In this document: positions 46,688 to 57,539 of the stretch, piece by piece | Position numbering within the stretch: position 1 is the first letter of the stretch | Layout of the letters: every line of letters starts with the position of its first letter | Assembly: GCA_963932465.1 (NCBI GenBank) | Contig: CAWVRF010001061.1 | Coordinates: 407,003-471,002 of the forward strand | Origin: Maratus speciosus | Lineage: Eukaryota; Arthropoda; Arachnida; Araneae; Salticidae | Reading direction: 5' to 3' | DNA length: 64,000 nt | Made by a program: the position numbers and the translations under genes | Notes under the pieces: model-generated | The model's input: only the letters and a program-made list of their open reading frames with translations | Database searches by the model: none | Told to the model about the DNA's origin: nothing

Positions 46688-46690
<3 letters not shown>
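46040..46690 (+). repeat. Degenerate ~40-bp minisatellite, part 1
   Basis: A loose motif, roughly (C)GACTGATTG(G/A)C(G/A)AATTT followed by C(A/G)C(G/A)ATATTTT and a T/C-rich spacer, repeats about every 35-45 bp with heavy divergence. The same motif continues at 47920-48000, 49155-49560 and 53010-53900, so the array was once continuous or has spread. Not coding. Confidence 0.7.
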
Positions 46691-46727
<37 letters not shown>

Positions 46728-46728
<1 letters not shown>

Positions 46729-46880
46729 CAGTTTTTGTGGGCGATACTCAATCCTGACGGCTGTAGTGTTCTGGCAACCACAGGTCTTCCGGGTCGGCGA
46801 CTTTCCGAGAACGAAGTGTCCTCGTGACACTGTTCGGTGAATTGTGATATGAAACAATTTACTGAGTGGCCATTTATTGC
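46728..46880 (-). pseudogene. Possible transposase N-terminal scrap (minus strand)
   Basis: A minus-strand frame reads FISQFTEQCHEDTSFSESRR then PGRPVVARTLQPSG. The R-P-G-R-P-x-x-x-R-T sequence resembles the linker after the first helix-turn-helix in some arthropod mariner-like or DUF4817-type transposases. It is bounded by a T-run (46692-46726) and an A-run (46989-47012). Too short to be sure; it might be unrelated. Confidence 0.3.
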
Positions 46881-46980
46881 AACTTCAGGATTAAATTTTT
46901 TTGAAAATACAGAGATTAAGCGAAAAAAGAAAGAAAATCCCAATAAAGGAATTTTCAATAGAAATCGGCATTCCAAATAT

Positions 46981-47012
<32 letters not shown>

Positions 47013-47920
47013 GATTGAGCTGCACATGTTTTTATACCAGATTGTACCAACTTTTATTATTTTGTTTTATTTGCTTTATTTTGATATTTTCAATATTTTT
47101 TTATTAGAATGTGTATGTTTATCTTTTTTTTACTAGTGCTAAATTATTGTGGAAGCATTTTTTATTAAATTGTCATGCTTTTATAATCCTATTTTTGAAA
47201 ATAATTTAACAATTTATCTTAAAATATAAATTGTTGCTTTATTTTGATATTTCAACATTTTTTTTTGTTAGAATATTTATGTATACTATTTTTCTTTTTG
47301 TGTTAAATTAGCATCTTGTAAAATTTTGTATGCTTTAAATAACCTATTTTTAAAACTAGTAATTTATCTTTTAAAATGTGATTTATTTATTCGTTTTAAT
47401 ATTTCCAATATTTTTATGTATTGGAGTAAAAACCAAGCCTTATTTTTGAAATAATTTACAATTTATATTTTAAAAAACAAATATTTTCATTATTTTGATT
47501 TTGTAATCTCAGTATTTTTATACATTTATGGCTAAATTTTTTTTTTATGGTTGTGCTTTCGCAATTTACTTATATTTTTAAAAATTATTTTTGCTTTACC
47601 GTTTGAAAAAATGTAATCTCTATTTATGTATTTACTGTTTGCTCATTATGAATTCCCCCCCTCCCACCATCTACCTCCCTTGAATCTCTCTTTTATACAA
47701 ATGTTTTGAACGTGGATTTCTGTTGAAAATTGAAGGGTGCAGATGTGCAGAATCTATTTATTGTGTCAAACTTGGGAATTGTTATTGAAAAAAACAAAGT
47801 TTGGGTCCGTTTTGATATGTAGATGAACAACCCCTAATCAAATTTTATATATACATCATTTAAAAGTACTTTTTTTCCAGTCATTTGGTACCAGTAAATA
47901 TGGTACAAAGTGGGATGGCT
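47013..47920. other. No clear feature
   Basis: Very AT-rich sequence with recurring TTATTTTGATATTT(C)CAA(T/C)ATTTTT words at about 47080, 47240, 47395 and 47500, which suggests an old tandem repeat with a period near 155 bp. No gene seen. Confidence 0.45.
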
Positions 47921-48000
47921 GGATTATCGCACAAAAATGGCAGGTTTGAACGACGATAAGACTGGCGACTGACACAAATTTCATGACATTTACCGCGATC

Positions 48001-49150
48001 CAGGGTTGGAAAGGTTTTGGACACAACGGTACAATCCATGGTTTAAACCATACTGTCCAAAACCCTTCTGTCTAAAACTGTCTTAAACTGTCCAAAACTA
48101 TATTTTGTAGTAAAATTGTATTTATCAGAACAATGCTAAAAGTTAAAAAAATTGGCAAAAAGATTACAATACAAAAATACCAATTTAGTATTAACAACCT
48201 AATTGCCCTACGTAACAAAGTAATTACATTAAAAAGATATTAAATTTAATTATGTATCATAATTTTAATGTTATCCATTTAAATAATAATAGTTAGTAGA
48301 AGTACTAACGATTTTTATGACGAATACATTCTGATTCTGTTACTGAAAGTCCCGAGAGTTGTTACTGGAAATAATTGATAAATGGAGTTCAGGTTCAGCA
48401 TACTGATTAAACCAGCCTACTGCTGGCAAATATGTATATGTGTATATTAAGAAATAGTAAAAATAAAAATAATTGATTTTGTTTGATTATGAGATATTTA
48501 GATATTGACTATTATTATAACACTGTATTATATGACTATTATTATAACAACAGTATTTAACTCTTAAGAAATAGAATGTTCACTAGAATTAGATTAAATT
48601 CATAATAAAAAATACATAATTTAAAAAATAACTTCTACATTTTAAATTATATATTTGTGTTTTCTTTCCTTATCCTATAATCTAAAAAAGATAATTTACA
48701 ATGAAACATTATTTAAAAGAAATTTCTTTGGAACATTTTCTTGCACAAAAATTGAAACAAAAGCAAATATCCCCTCCTTATACTACATGTGTGGTATTAT
48801 ACAGAATTTCTTATTATTATAACTCAATTTTAACAGAAATAGAACTTTTTATGTTACACAGATATTAGAAAAAATTGAACTTTTTTTCATGTATCAAAGA
48901 ATTAAATTGAATGTTAGTAAAATATATTGTGATACTATATTTATATTTATTCATACGTTTAATAAATGTGAAGTGGTAACATGTGGAATGTTGCTTTTTT
49001 AAGGTTTTGGACACTTTAGTACAGTTTTGGACACTTTAGTACAGTTTTGGACGCTTTAGTACAGTTTTAGACACTTTAGTACAGTTTTGGACAGTAAAAC
49101 CCACATGTCCTGTCCAAAACTAGTTTTGGGCGTCCAAAACCCCAACCCTG
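48001..49150. mobile_element. hAT element, non-autonomous, 8-bp target duplication
   Basis: CCGCGATC at 47993-48000 and at 49151-49158 flank ends CAGGGTTGG and CCAACCCTG. Subterminal words GTCCAAAAC/GTTTTGGAC recur on both sides. Near the right end (49004-49095) a 20-bp unit ACAGTTTTGGACACTTTAGT is repeated about four times. It was inserted into the degenerate minisatellite. No transposase is encoded. Confidence 0.93.
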
Positions 49151-49154
49151 CCGC

Positions 49155-49560
49155 GATCAATCAGCAAATTTAACATTTCTTATTACTACAAATTGGCAAA
49201 ATTCACCATAGTTTTTCTGCATTTGACTGAAAATTTCTGTAATTTTTCTCCGTGAACATTTGACGGATTTCACAATTTGTTTTTTCTTCCGCAACCAATT
49301 GACAAATTTTAGTTTTTTTTTCCAGGGGCGATTGGCGAATTTAACTGCTTACGACATATTGATGAAATTCGCAATTGTTGTCATTGTGTCCAACTGAAAA
49401 ATTTTGTGATTTTTCTTTCCGAATGACTGACGAATTCCATATTCTCCCTCGAGCGACTGACGAAATTCAGTATTTTTCCCTTGCATCCAATTGAAGAATT
49501 TCACGAATTTTTTCTGCGGCCGTCTTAAGACTGTTCTCAAATCCAAAAGGGCTACTTTTT
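49155..49560 (+). repeat. Degenerate ~40-bp minisatellite, part 2
   Basis: Continuation of the 46040 motif after the hAT insertion (for example GCGATTGGCGAATTTAACTG, CCAATTGACAAATTTTAG, ACTGACGAAATTCAG). The match across the insertion shows that the hAT element split one array. Confidence 0.7.
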
Positions 49561-49959
49561 AAGTTTTAATTCATTTTTGTTTGGAAATGCATGAAACTAG
49601 CAGGTGTTGATGTTCAGAAACTATGTCATCAAGCTGTTTTTTCCTTTCTTTTTTTTTTGCAAATGCAATAGATCTTTCAGAAAATAGTCTCAAAGTGGAT
49701 GTTTTGAACAGAATTTCCGTGTGAAAGGAGAAAAACCGCTCGAGAAAGGGAAAAAACGTGTTTGTCACATGATCAAAATCGCTTATAACTCAATAGGTAA
49801 TTGATTGACCAAAAAATGGAAAACACAGATTCCAAATCGCTTCCAGGGTCAAGCTTTCCCATTTTATATCTTTCCATTCAAAAATGAATTTGTAAATGTG
49901 TCAAAACGTTTTGCGGTTGTTGAGCAGAGCAGTTGAGAACAGCCTTAAAATAATACACA

Positions 49960-52900
49960 CTAAGTAGCTGGGATGCTCGCCGCCACAGCGAGCTGCCCAT
50001 CTTCGTCTGCAGCCCTTTATTCTTCTACTCTAGTCCGACTCTTTTGCGGAAGCAAGATTCGTAGGTCCCCGGCCACTTCCCGAGTGAAAGACTCTCTAGC
50101 AAAAGCAACGTTAAATCAAAAATTGAAACCGGACATTAAAAGGGAAATTACACAAATTAAAGACACTGAAAAGTGGGAAGGGCTGGGCTCGGTGCAATGA
50201 AGCTACCGAACGACTCCCAGCTACTTCGAGCTCAACCGCCGCGGCGAGCGGCCCATCTTCGTCTGCAGCCCTTTCTTCTTCTACTCTAGTCTGACTCTTT
50301 TGCGGAAGCAAGATTCGTAGGTCCCCGACCACGTCCCGAGTGAAAGACTCTATAGCAAAAGCAACGTTAAAAAAAAAAAAATTGAAAATTGAAACCGGAC
50401 AAATTTAAAAGAGAAATTACACAAATTAAAGACACCAAAAAGCGGGAAGGGTTGGGCTCGGGGCGATGAAGCTACCGAAAGACTCCCAACTACTTCGAGT
50501 TCAACCGCCGCGGAGAGCGGCCCATCTTCGTCTGCAGCCCTTTATTCTTCTACTCTAGTCTGACTCTTTTGCGGAAGCAAGATTGGTAGGTCCCCGACCA
50601 CGTCCTGAGTGAAAGACTCTATAGTAAAAGCAACGTTTAAAAAAAACATATATTGAAAATTGAAACCAGACAAATTTAAAAGGGAAATTACACAAATTAA
50701 AGACACCGAAAAGCGGGAAGGGTTGGGCTCGGGGGTGGGTGGGGGGTCGACTGCCGCGGCGAGCGGCCTCTCTTTGTCCGCAGCTCTTTATTCTTCTACT
50801 CTAGTCCGACACTTTTGTGAAAGACTCTATAGCAAAAGCAACGTTGAAAAAAAAAAAAATTGAAAATTGAAACCGGACAAATTTAAAAGGGAAATTACAC
50901 AAATTAAAGACACCGAAAAGCAGGAAAAGTTGGGCTCGGGGTGATGAAGCTACCGAAAGACTCCCAGCTACTTCGAGCTCAACCGCAGTGGCGAGCGGCC
51001 CATCTTCGTCTGCAGCCCTTTATTCTTCTACTCTAGTCTGACTCTTTTGCGGAAGCAAGATTGGTAGGTCCCCGACCACGTCCCGAGTGAAAGACTCTAT
51101 AGTAAAAGCAACGTTAAAAAAAATATATATATTGAAAATTGAAACCGGACAAATTTAAAAGGGAAATTACACAAATTAAAGACACCGAAAAGCGGGAAAA
51201 GTTGGGCTCGGGGTGATGAAGCTACCGAAAGACTCCCAGCTACTTCGAGCTCAACCGCAGTGGCGAGCGGCCCATCTTCGTCTGCAGCCCTTTATTCTTC
51301 TACTCTAGTCTGACTCTTTTGCGGAAGCAAGATTGGTAGGTCCCCGACCACGTCCCAAGTGAAAGACTCTATAGTAAAAGCAACGTTAAAAAAAATATAT
51401 ATATTGAAAATTGAAACCGGACAAATTTAAAAGGGAAATTACACAAATTAAAGACACCGAAAAGCGGGAAGGGTTGGGCTCGGGGGTGGGTGGGGGGTCG
51501 ACTGCCGCGGCGAGCGGCCTCTCTTTGTCCGCAGCTCTTTATTCTTCTACTCTAGTCCGACACTTTTGTGAAAGACTATAGCAAAAGCAACGTTAAAAAA
51601 AATTGAAAATTGAAAATTGAAACCGGACAAATTTAAAAGGGAAATTATACAAATTAAAGACACCGAAAAGCGGGAAGAGTTGGGCTCGGGGTGATGAAGC
51701 TACCGAAAGACTCCCAGCTACTTCGAGCTCAACCGCCGCGGCGAGCGGCCCATCTTCGTCTGCAGCCATTTATTCTTCTACGCTAGTCTGATTCTTTTGC
51801 GGAAGCAAGATTGGTAGATCCCCAACCACGTCCCGAGTGAAAGACTCTATAGTAAAAGCAACGTTAAAAAAAAAAAATATTGAAAATTGAAACCGGACAA
51901 ATTTAAAAGGGAAATTACACAAATTAAAGACACCAAAAAGCGGGAAGGGTTGGGCTCGGGGGTGGGCGGGGGGTCGACTGCCGCGGCGAGCGGCCTCTCT
52001 TTGTCCGCAGCTCTTTATTCTTCTACTCTAGTCCGACACTTTTGTGAAAGACTCTATAGCAAAAGCAACGTTAAAAAAAAAAAATTGAAAATTGAAACCG
52101 GACAAATTTAAAAGGGAAATTACACAAATTAATGACACCGAAAAGCGGGAAGAGTTGGGCTCGGGGTGATGAAGCTACCGAAAGACTCCCAGCTACTTCG
52201 AGCTCAACCGCCACGGCGAGCGGCCCATCTTCGTCCGCAGCCCTTTATTCTTCTACTCTAGTCTGACTCTTTTGCGGAAGCAAGATTCGTATGTCCCCGA
52301 CCACGTCCCGAGTGAAAGACTCTATAGCAAAAGCAACGTTAAAAAAAAAAAAAAATTGAAAATTGAAACCGGACAAATTTAAAAGGGAAATTACACAAAT
52401 TAAAGACACCGAAAAGCGGGAAGAGTTGGGCTCGTGGCAATGAAGCTACCAAAAGACTCCCAGCTACTTCGAGCTCAACCGCCGCGGCGAGCGGCCCATC
52501 TTCGTCCGCAGCCCTTTATTCTTCTACTCTAGTCTGACTCTTTTGCGAAAGCAAGATTCGTAGGTCCCCGACCATGTCCCGAGTGAAAGACTCTATAGCA
52601 AAAGCAACATTAAAAAAAAAAATTGAAAATTGAAACCGGACAAATTTAAAAGGGAAATTACACAAATTAAAGACACTGAAAAGCGGGAAGAGTTGGGCTC
52701 GGGGGTGGGTGGGGGGTTCGACTGCCGTGGCGAGCAGCCTCTCTTTGTCCGCAGCTCTTTATTCTTCTACTCTAGTCCGACTCTTTTGTGGAAGCAAGAT
52801 TCCTAGGTCCCCAGCCACGTCCCGAGTGAAACACTCTCTAGGAAAAGCAACGTTGAAAAAAAAAAATCAAAAATTGAAACTGGACAAATTTAAAGGGGAA

Positions 52901-52990
52901 ATTACACAAATTAAAGACACCGAAAACCGGGAAGGGAGGGCTCGGGGCGATGAAGCTACCAGACGACTCCTAGCCGCTTCTAGCTCATCA
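49960..52990 (+). repeat. GC-richer satellite, 12 units in long and short forms
   Basis: The anchor AAAAGCAACGTT occurs at about 50101, 50357, 50626, 50834, 51104, 51376, 51583, 51854, 52061, 52329, 52600 and 52843. Spacings are 256, 269, 208, 270, 272, 207, 271, 207, 268, 271 and 243. Long units contain CTTTTGCGGAAGCAAGATT(C/G)GTAGGTCCCCGACCACGTCC; short units lack part of this and carry GGGTGGGTGGGGGGTCGACT instead. All share TCGTCTGCAGCCCTTTATTC or a close form, GGACAAATTTAAAAGGGAAA and AAGCGGGAAG. Units are nearly identical, unlike the surrounding minisatellite. Open frames across it are repeat artefacts. Confidence 0.93.
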
Positions 52991-52999
52991 TTAGTAACA

Positions 53000-53900
53000 G
53001 CCTTAAGAGATTCGTATGATATTTTACCGCAACTGATTGGCAGATTCTGTGATATTTTCCTGCAAAGACTGACGAGTTTCATGATTTTTTTCATTGACCA
53101 ATGCTTAGCAAATCCCCTACCCCCGCGTCAGATCGACGAGTTATTGATTTTTTTCCTGAAACCAATAGATGAATTTCGCAATTTCATTCCATGACCGATT
53201 GACAAATTTTCGTTTGTTCTTGCGACATATTGACAAAATTCACAATTTTTTCCTTGTTTCCGACTAAAAATTTTCTTGATTCTTTTCTGCAATCAGAACA
53301 AATTCACGATATTTTCCCACAACACATTGATGAACTTTGCAATACTTTCGCATGACCAATCTACAAATTTCGCAATATTTTTCCTTTGCTGAATGATGAA
53401 TTCTGTGAAATTTTCCAGCAACTGTTTGACGACATTTTTTCCGTGATATTTTCCCGCGACCAACTGGCGAATTTAGAGTTTTTGTCCTTGACCAACTAAA
53501 ATTTTATAATACTTTCCTGAGACCAATTGCCAAATTTTGCTATATTTTCCTGTGGCCGATTAACAAAGTTAGTTTTTTTCTCCTGCAACTCATTGAAGAA
53601 ATAGATCCCCCCCCTCCCGAAACCAATCGACGGATTTTGAGATTTCATTTTGCGACCGATTGGCGAATTTCCTTGTTTGTTCTTGTGACATATTGACGAT
53701 ATTCACGATTTTTCTCTGCTACCAACTAATTTCACGATATTTTCCAGTGACTGATTGACGAATTCCGTGATATTTTTCCATGACTGATTGGTGAACTTCA
53801 TGATATTTTATCCCTTGAAGGATTGGCAGAATCCACAATTTTCTTCTATGACTAATTTACATACTTCAAGATTTCGTTTCCCGTGACCGAAAAGGAAATA
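53000..53900 (+). repeat. Degenerate ~40-bp minisatellite, part 3
   Basis: Same motif as at 46040 and 49155 (for example CAACTGATTGGCAGATTCTG, CCGATTGGCGAATTTC, GACTGATTGGTGAACTTCAT). It resumes right after the last satellite unit, so the satellite is embedded within this array. Confidence 0.7.
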
Positions 53901-54167
53901 ACTGAAAGGGCAGTAACGTCCACCAAATGTAATGTTGCATCTTATCAAATAGGGTTAGACTTGGCGCTAAACAAAATTTGAGATTAGATCATGTAGTGCA
54001 GAAAAAAATGTAGTGTGGAAAAAAAAAAATTGGGAACTCCAAAGAAATATATTTAGAAATAACAAACTTCTAGTTGATCTTGGCAATTCACTAAAATTAG
54101 GACTTTTTAAAATCAAGCATTTTTTGTGTAATAGAAGAAATGAATTGATGGTTTTCTTTTTTAAACT

Positions 54168-54359
54168 TTGGGCCTGGGTTTAAAATATCAATTCATAGAA
54201 CCTAGTTCAATTAATGAAAATACTAGGGATTCCAGTTTTAATTTTAATTCCATTAAGGATATAATAAAACAATCTTGTTCAGAAGTGACCCCCATAGCAG
54301 AAACTGTATGGCACGGCAGCAATGCTGCAGATTATTTTATGATTAATCTACCAGCTTAA
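54168..54359 (+). CDS. Possible terminal exon or coding relic, unidentified
   Basis: An open frame of about 55-60 codons ends SEVTPIAETVWHGSNAADYF then MINLPA and a stop at 54357-54359. AATAAA follows within a few bases (54360-54365), a possible poly(A) signal. A possible acceptor is the AG of TTCATAG at 54200-54201. Composition is mixed enough to look coding (Trp, His, Cys present), but I recognise no domain, and the polypyrimidine tract is weak. It could be the last exon of the gene that may start at 44103, a retrocopy end, or chance. Confidence 0.25.
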   Translation: MGLGLKYQFIEPSSINENTRDSSFNFNSIKDIIKQSCSEVTPIAETVWHGSNAADYFMINLPA

Positions 54360-55001
54360 CAATAAATACCGGGCTTAAAAAAATCATTAAAAATTTACTT
54401 TGTTTTAAGAGTTATTGTGTTTTATTAGATTTTCTTTGTAAAATGCAATTTTTGGTTATTTTATGGTTATTATAAGTGTTTATAATAGTAGCTTGCTTCA
54501 GCATTGTATTGTCGCAGATAAATTTTGTTTGCTACAGATGGACACAGAAAATTCTGCTACTGGGGAAGTGACCATGTTCACAATACCATATCGCCGATAT
54601 GATATGTATTGTTTATGTGAGTAGTTAATAATGAAAACACATCAAATTTTGCAAAGTTTTCAAAAAAAAAAAAAAAAAAATCAGCATCTAAAATTGAATA
54701 AAATCTAAGTTCAGAAATTCATTTAACAATCCAATTGTTAAGTGCCCATAATCATATATTTGATTATTTAAAAAAATAATAATAAAAAGTTAAAAAATAG
54801 ATGTGGTATACATAAAACTTGATTATTTTCCTTTATTTTTTAATAAAAATAAACATTTTGGATATACATTGGATTTAATTTATTTCAATGGTATTTTGTC
54901 ATGTCTGTATTATCTTGAAGTTGCACTTAAGAAAATAGAGGGCTTTAAAGGTATTTTTTGGCCCCTCCCACTCCCCTCTATTTATAAATGTTGGGAGGGA
55001 G

Positions 55002-56045
55002 TATAGGTGAAAATTAGCGGTCGCCACTCGCCACGTGGCGATTAAAGTTGTAAAAGTGGCGATTAAAAAATCGGCCATCGATCGCCACTTTAGTCGCCAC
55101 TCGCCAAGTGGCGATTATAAATTTTGATAACGATCGCCAACGGAAAGACAGCATTTTTCATGGAAATATGCATCTCTACTTTGATTACACCTAAGTAGCA
55201 AACTGGTTAATTCTTTTTCCGGCCGGATGCAAGCAGATTGCAACGATTTAGCTGTATTTTCAATATTTCGACTTTTCGTCATATGCTAGCTCCTCACTTA
55301 TTTTTTACAAGAAATTTCTATTCTTTTCTTTCAAGAATTCTGCAAAATATATTCATCAGCTTTGATTTCACATGCATTTCAAATAATTTATTCCCCCCCC
55401 CCTCTTTTTTTTTTTTTTTTTTTTTTTTCACTGGATGGAAGCAGATTTTAAGGACATTGCAGTATCTTCAATATTTCAATTCCTGCCACATTCTCACCAG
55501 TTAGATTATTTTTCTTCAAGATATACTGTTTAATCCTGCGAAATACACTTCACCAGCTTAGATTTCAACTATATGTAATTTGTGTAGTATGTTAATAGTA
55601 CATTTACTTATTAAATAAAATCTAAATAACATTTTATTTTGTTTTATTCGATTTTTTTTATTATTATTGTATACACTTAGCTGTTGGAATTTTGATTTAG
55701 TTATTTTTTTTATAAAGAAAGTTATAGTAATTTGGTTGATAATTGTGTTTATAAACATATACAAATAATCCAAAAATGTATTCTAAAAAATTAATATAAC
55801 AGATTTTGTGGTTTTAAAGTAATTTTCTTGAATTTTGACTGCTTCCCTATTCTTATCATGAATAGTTGGGTGGTATAAAACTCTGATTTATAGAAAAATA
55901 TGTATATATACAACGATTATAGTTTATCTAGATGTCAAGAAAGTTTGAAACATTATAGTGGCCACTAACTTTAAAAAGTGGCCACTAATGAAACTGAGTC
56001 TACCGGCCACTGGCTACTAACTCAATTTCCCAGTTTTCACCTATA
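55002..56045. mobile_element. hAT element, non-autonomous, 8-bp target duplication
   Basis: GGAGGGAG at 54994-55001 and 56046-56053 flank ends TATAGGTGAAAATT and AGTTTTCACCTATA. Inside the left end, inverted TCGCCACT/GTGGCGA words are packed (55020-55130). The right end has GTGGCCACTAA words (55955-56010). A block of about 160 bp is duplicated inside (about 55219-55395 and 55430-55580; shared ATTTTCAATATTTC-like and CACCAGCTT words). No transposase. Confidence 0.92.
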
Positions 56046-56380
56046 GGAGGGAGACTCCCCTCCTGGGAAAATTTGAATTTCAACCCCTGTGGTATGTTTG
56101 ATAATGTCATAATTTTTTTAATTCATAAAGATGTTAATAATAAATTTAATTCTTTATTGTTGTCTATTATTGTATTATTTTTAAATTTCTGTTTTTAGAT
56201 GGTCTGGTTGAGAAATTCAGGAAGTTCTTCCTTTGTATTCCAAATATATTTGACTAGTGTTATTGAAGTGCATCATATATTGAAGTGAATGAATATTTTT
56301 CCAAATATGTAAGTTATGTTTTTTTTTTTTTTTTTCAGTTGTGAATTCTGCAATAGTTATGTGATTAACATTTGTGCTTA

Positions 56381-57105
56381 TCGTATATACTCGTGTATTA
56401 TAAGTTCCCCACCCTCCCAATTCTTAAGCAAAATTTTGAAAAAAAATTGAATTTTCATGTATAAGTCTAACCGCATTCTTGGTAGTATGTTGAAAAATGA
56501 TTTGCAATCGAGGATAAGAAAAAATAATAAATTTTCTTGACATGAAATTGGTAAACATTTTTACATTTCTAATCAGACTTTTTTTTTTTTTAATTCGACG
56601 TTTAAAACTGTATAATTATGTAAAACCAAAGAACCTTAAACTACTTTGAAACCTATTCACATCAATTCAGTAATACTTAAAAAGAAAAAATTCTTTTAAA
56701 AATCTATTCAAGCCTCATTTACAAGGGTAAACAACTTCTTAGACTACTAAATTGTAGTACTACTTTGTATTTTAGGACTTTTAAGAGCGATATCTAGAAG
56801 CATTCTCATGTTGAACTCTTTTTAAAAAGGGTATTAAAATGTTAAAAGGAATGTCCCTGTATTGGTGGGAATTCTGTCCCAAGAGAAAATAGATGCGGAA
56901 CAATTACAGGGACATTATTGTTGAGCTTTTTTTGCCAATCACAGGGAAATGACCGTTGTTCGCTTTTATCTCTCATGTGATAACTTAAAAGACTTACCCG
57001 TTCGCCGATTATCTGAAAATTTTTATTTTATATATAAGTCGAACCACCATTTTCAACTCCTAAATTTTGTCTAAAATTTTTCGACTCATTCACGAGTATA
57101 TACAG
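56381..57105. mobile_element. TA-flanked TIR element, 0.73 kb
   Basis: The left end CGTATATACTCGTGTATTAT and the right end's inverse CTGTATATACTCGTGAATGA share a ~16-bp terminus next to TA (56379-56380, 57106-57107). Both ends are followed by ATAAGTC(T/G)AACC-type words in inverse (56460, 57035), giving extended imperfect inverted repeats of about 90 bp. No transposase. Tc1/mariner-type by its TA flanks, otherwise unclassified. Confidence 0.7.
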
Positions 57106-57229
57106 TAATATATTCTCTTCCCAAAGTTCCATTAACGTCCAACCAGTGTTTAAGGTTGAAGTTTGGAATGTTTTCTACTGTTTCAATATTTCTATTTTGT
57201 TGAATTTTGATTTGACGGTCAATTATCTA

Positions 57230-57437
57230 CTCGAGGTATATAGACTGAGGGGGGGAGTGCCCTTTGTGGGTGTTCTTTCTAATGGAACCTAACCCGTATT
57301 TACGCATGGAAATCCATGGTTCAAAGAAATCCACGAAAACTCCAAACGATTAGGCTGACGGGTACGATTGTGTTCGAATCCTGCACCTCCCGTCTACCAG
57401 CTTCGAGAGCATAACCTCTCGGCCACTGGTGGGGCTC
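57230..57437 (-). repeat. tRNA-related repeat (possible SINE)
   Basis: On the minus strand GTGGCCGAGAGGTTATGCTC (57425-57406) matches a tRNA-Leu/Ser-like A box. A B-box-like GGATTCGAAC follows at 57381-57372, and then about 140 bp of unrelated body. The T-stem does not pair, so this is not a working tRNA gene. The B-box word is nearly palindromic, which leaves its orientation less certain than that of the A box. Confidence 0.42.
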
Positions 57438-57539
57438 AATATTTTTATTGATAAGTTACCACTGGTGTATAAAATATGCTGTCCGTGTATTTGTATAATC
57501 TATTCTATTTTTTTGTCTTTAAAGTATTAAAAAAAAAAT

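Noticed and set aside
46414..46976. Minus-strand frames of 147 and 101 codons
   Set aside because: They run through a poly-lysine stretch made by a long homopolymer. Only a short part hints at a transposase and is listed as such at low confidence.
49973..53194. Recurring open frames of 67-161 codons
   Set aside because: They are produced by the satellite unit; the frames break at different places from unit to unit and no domain is present.
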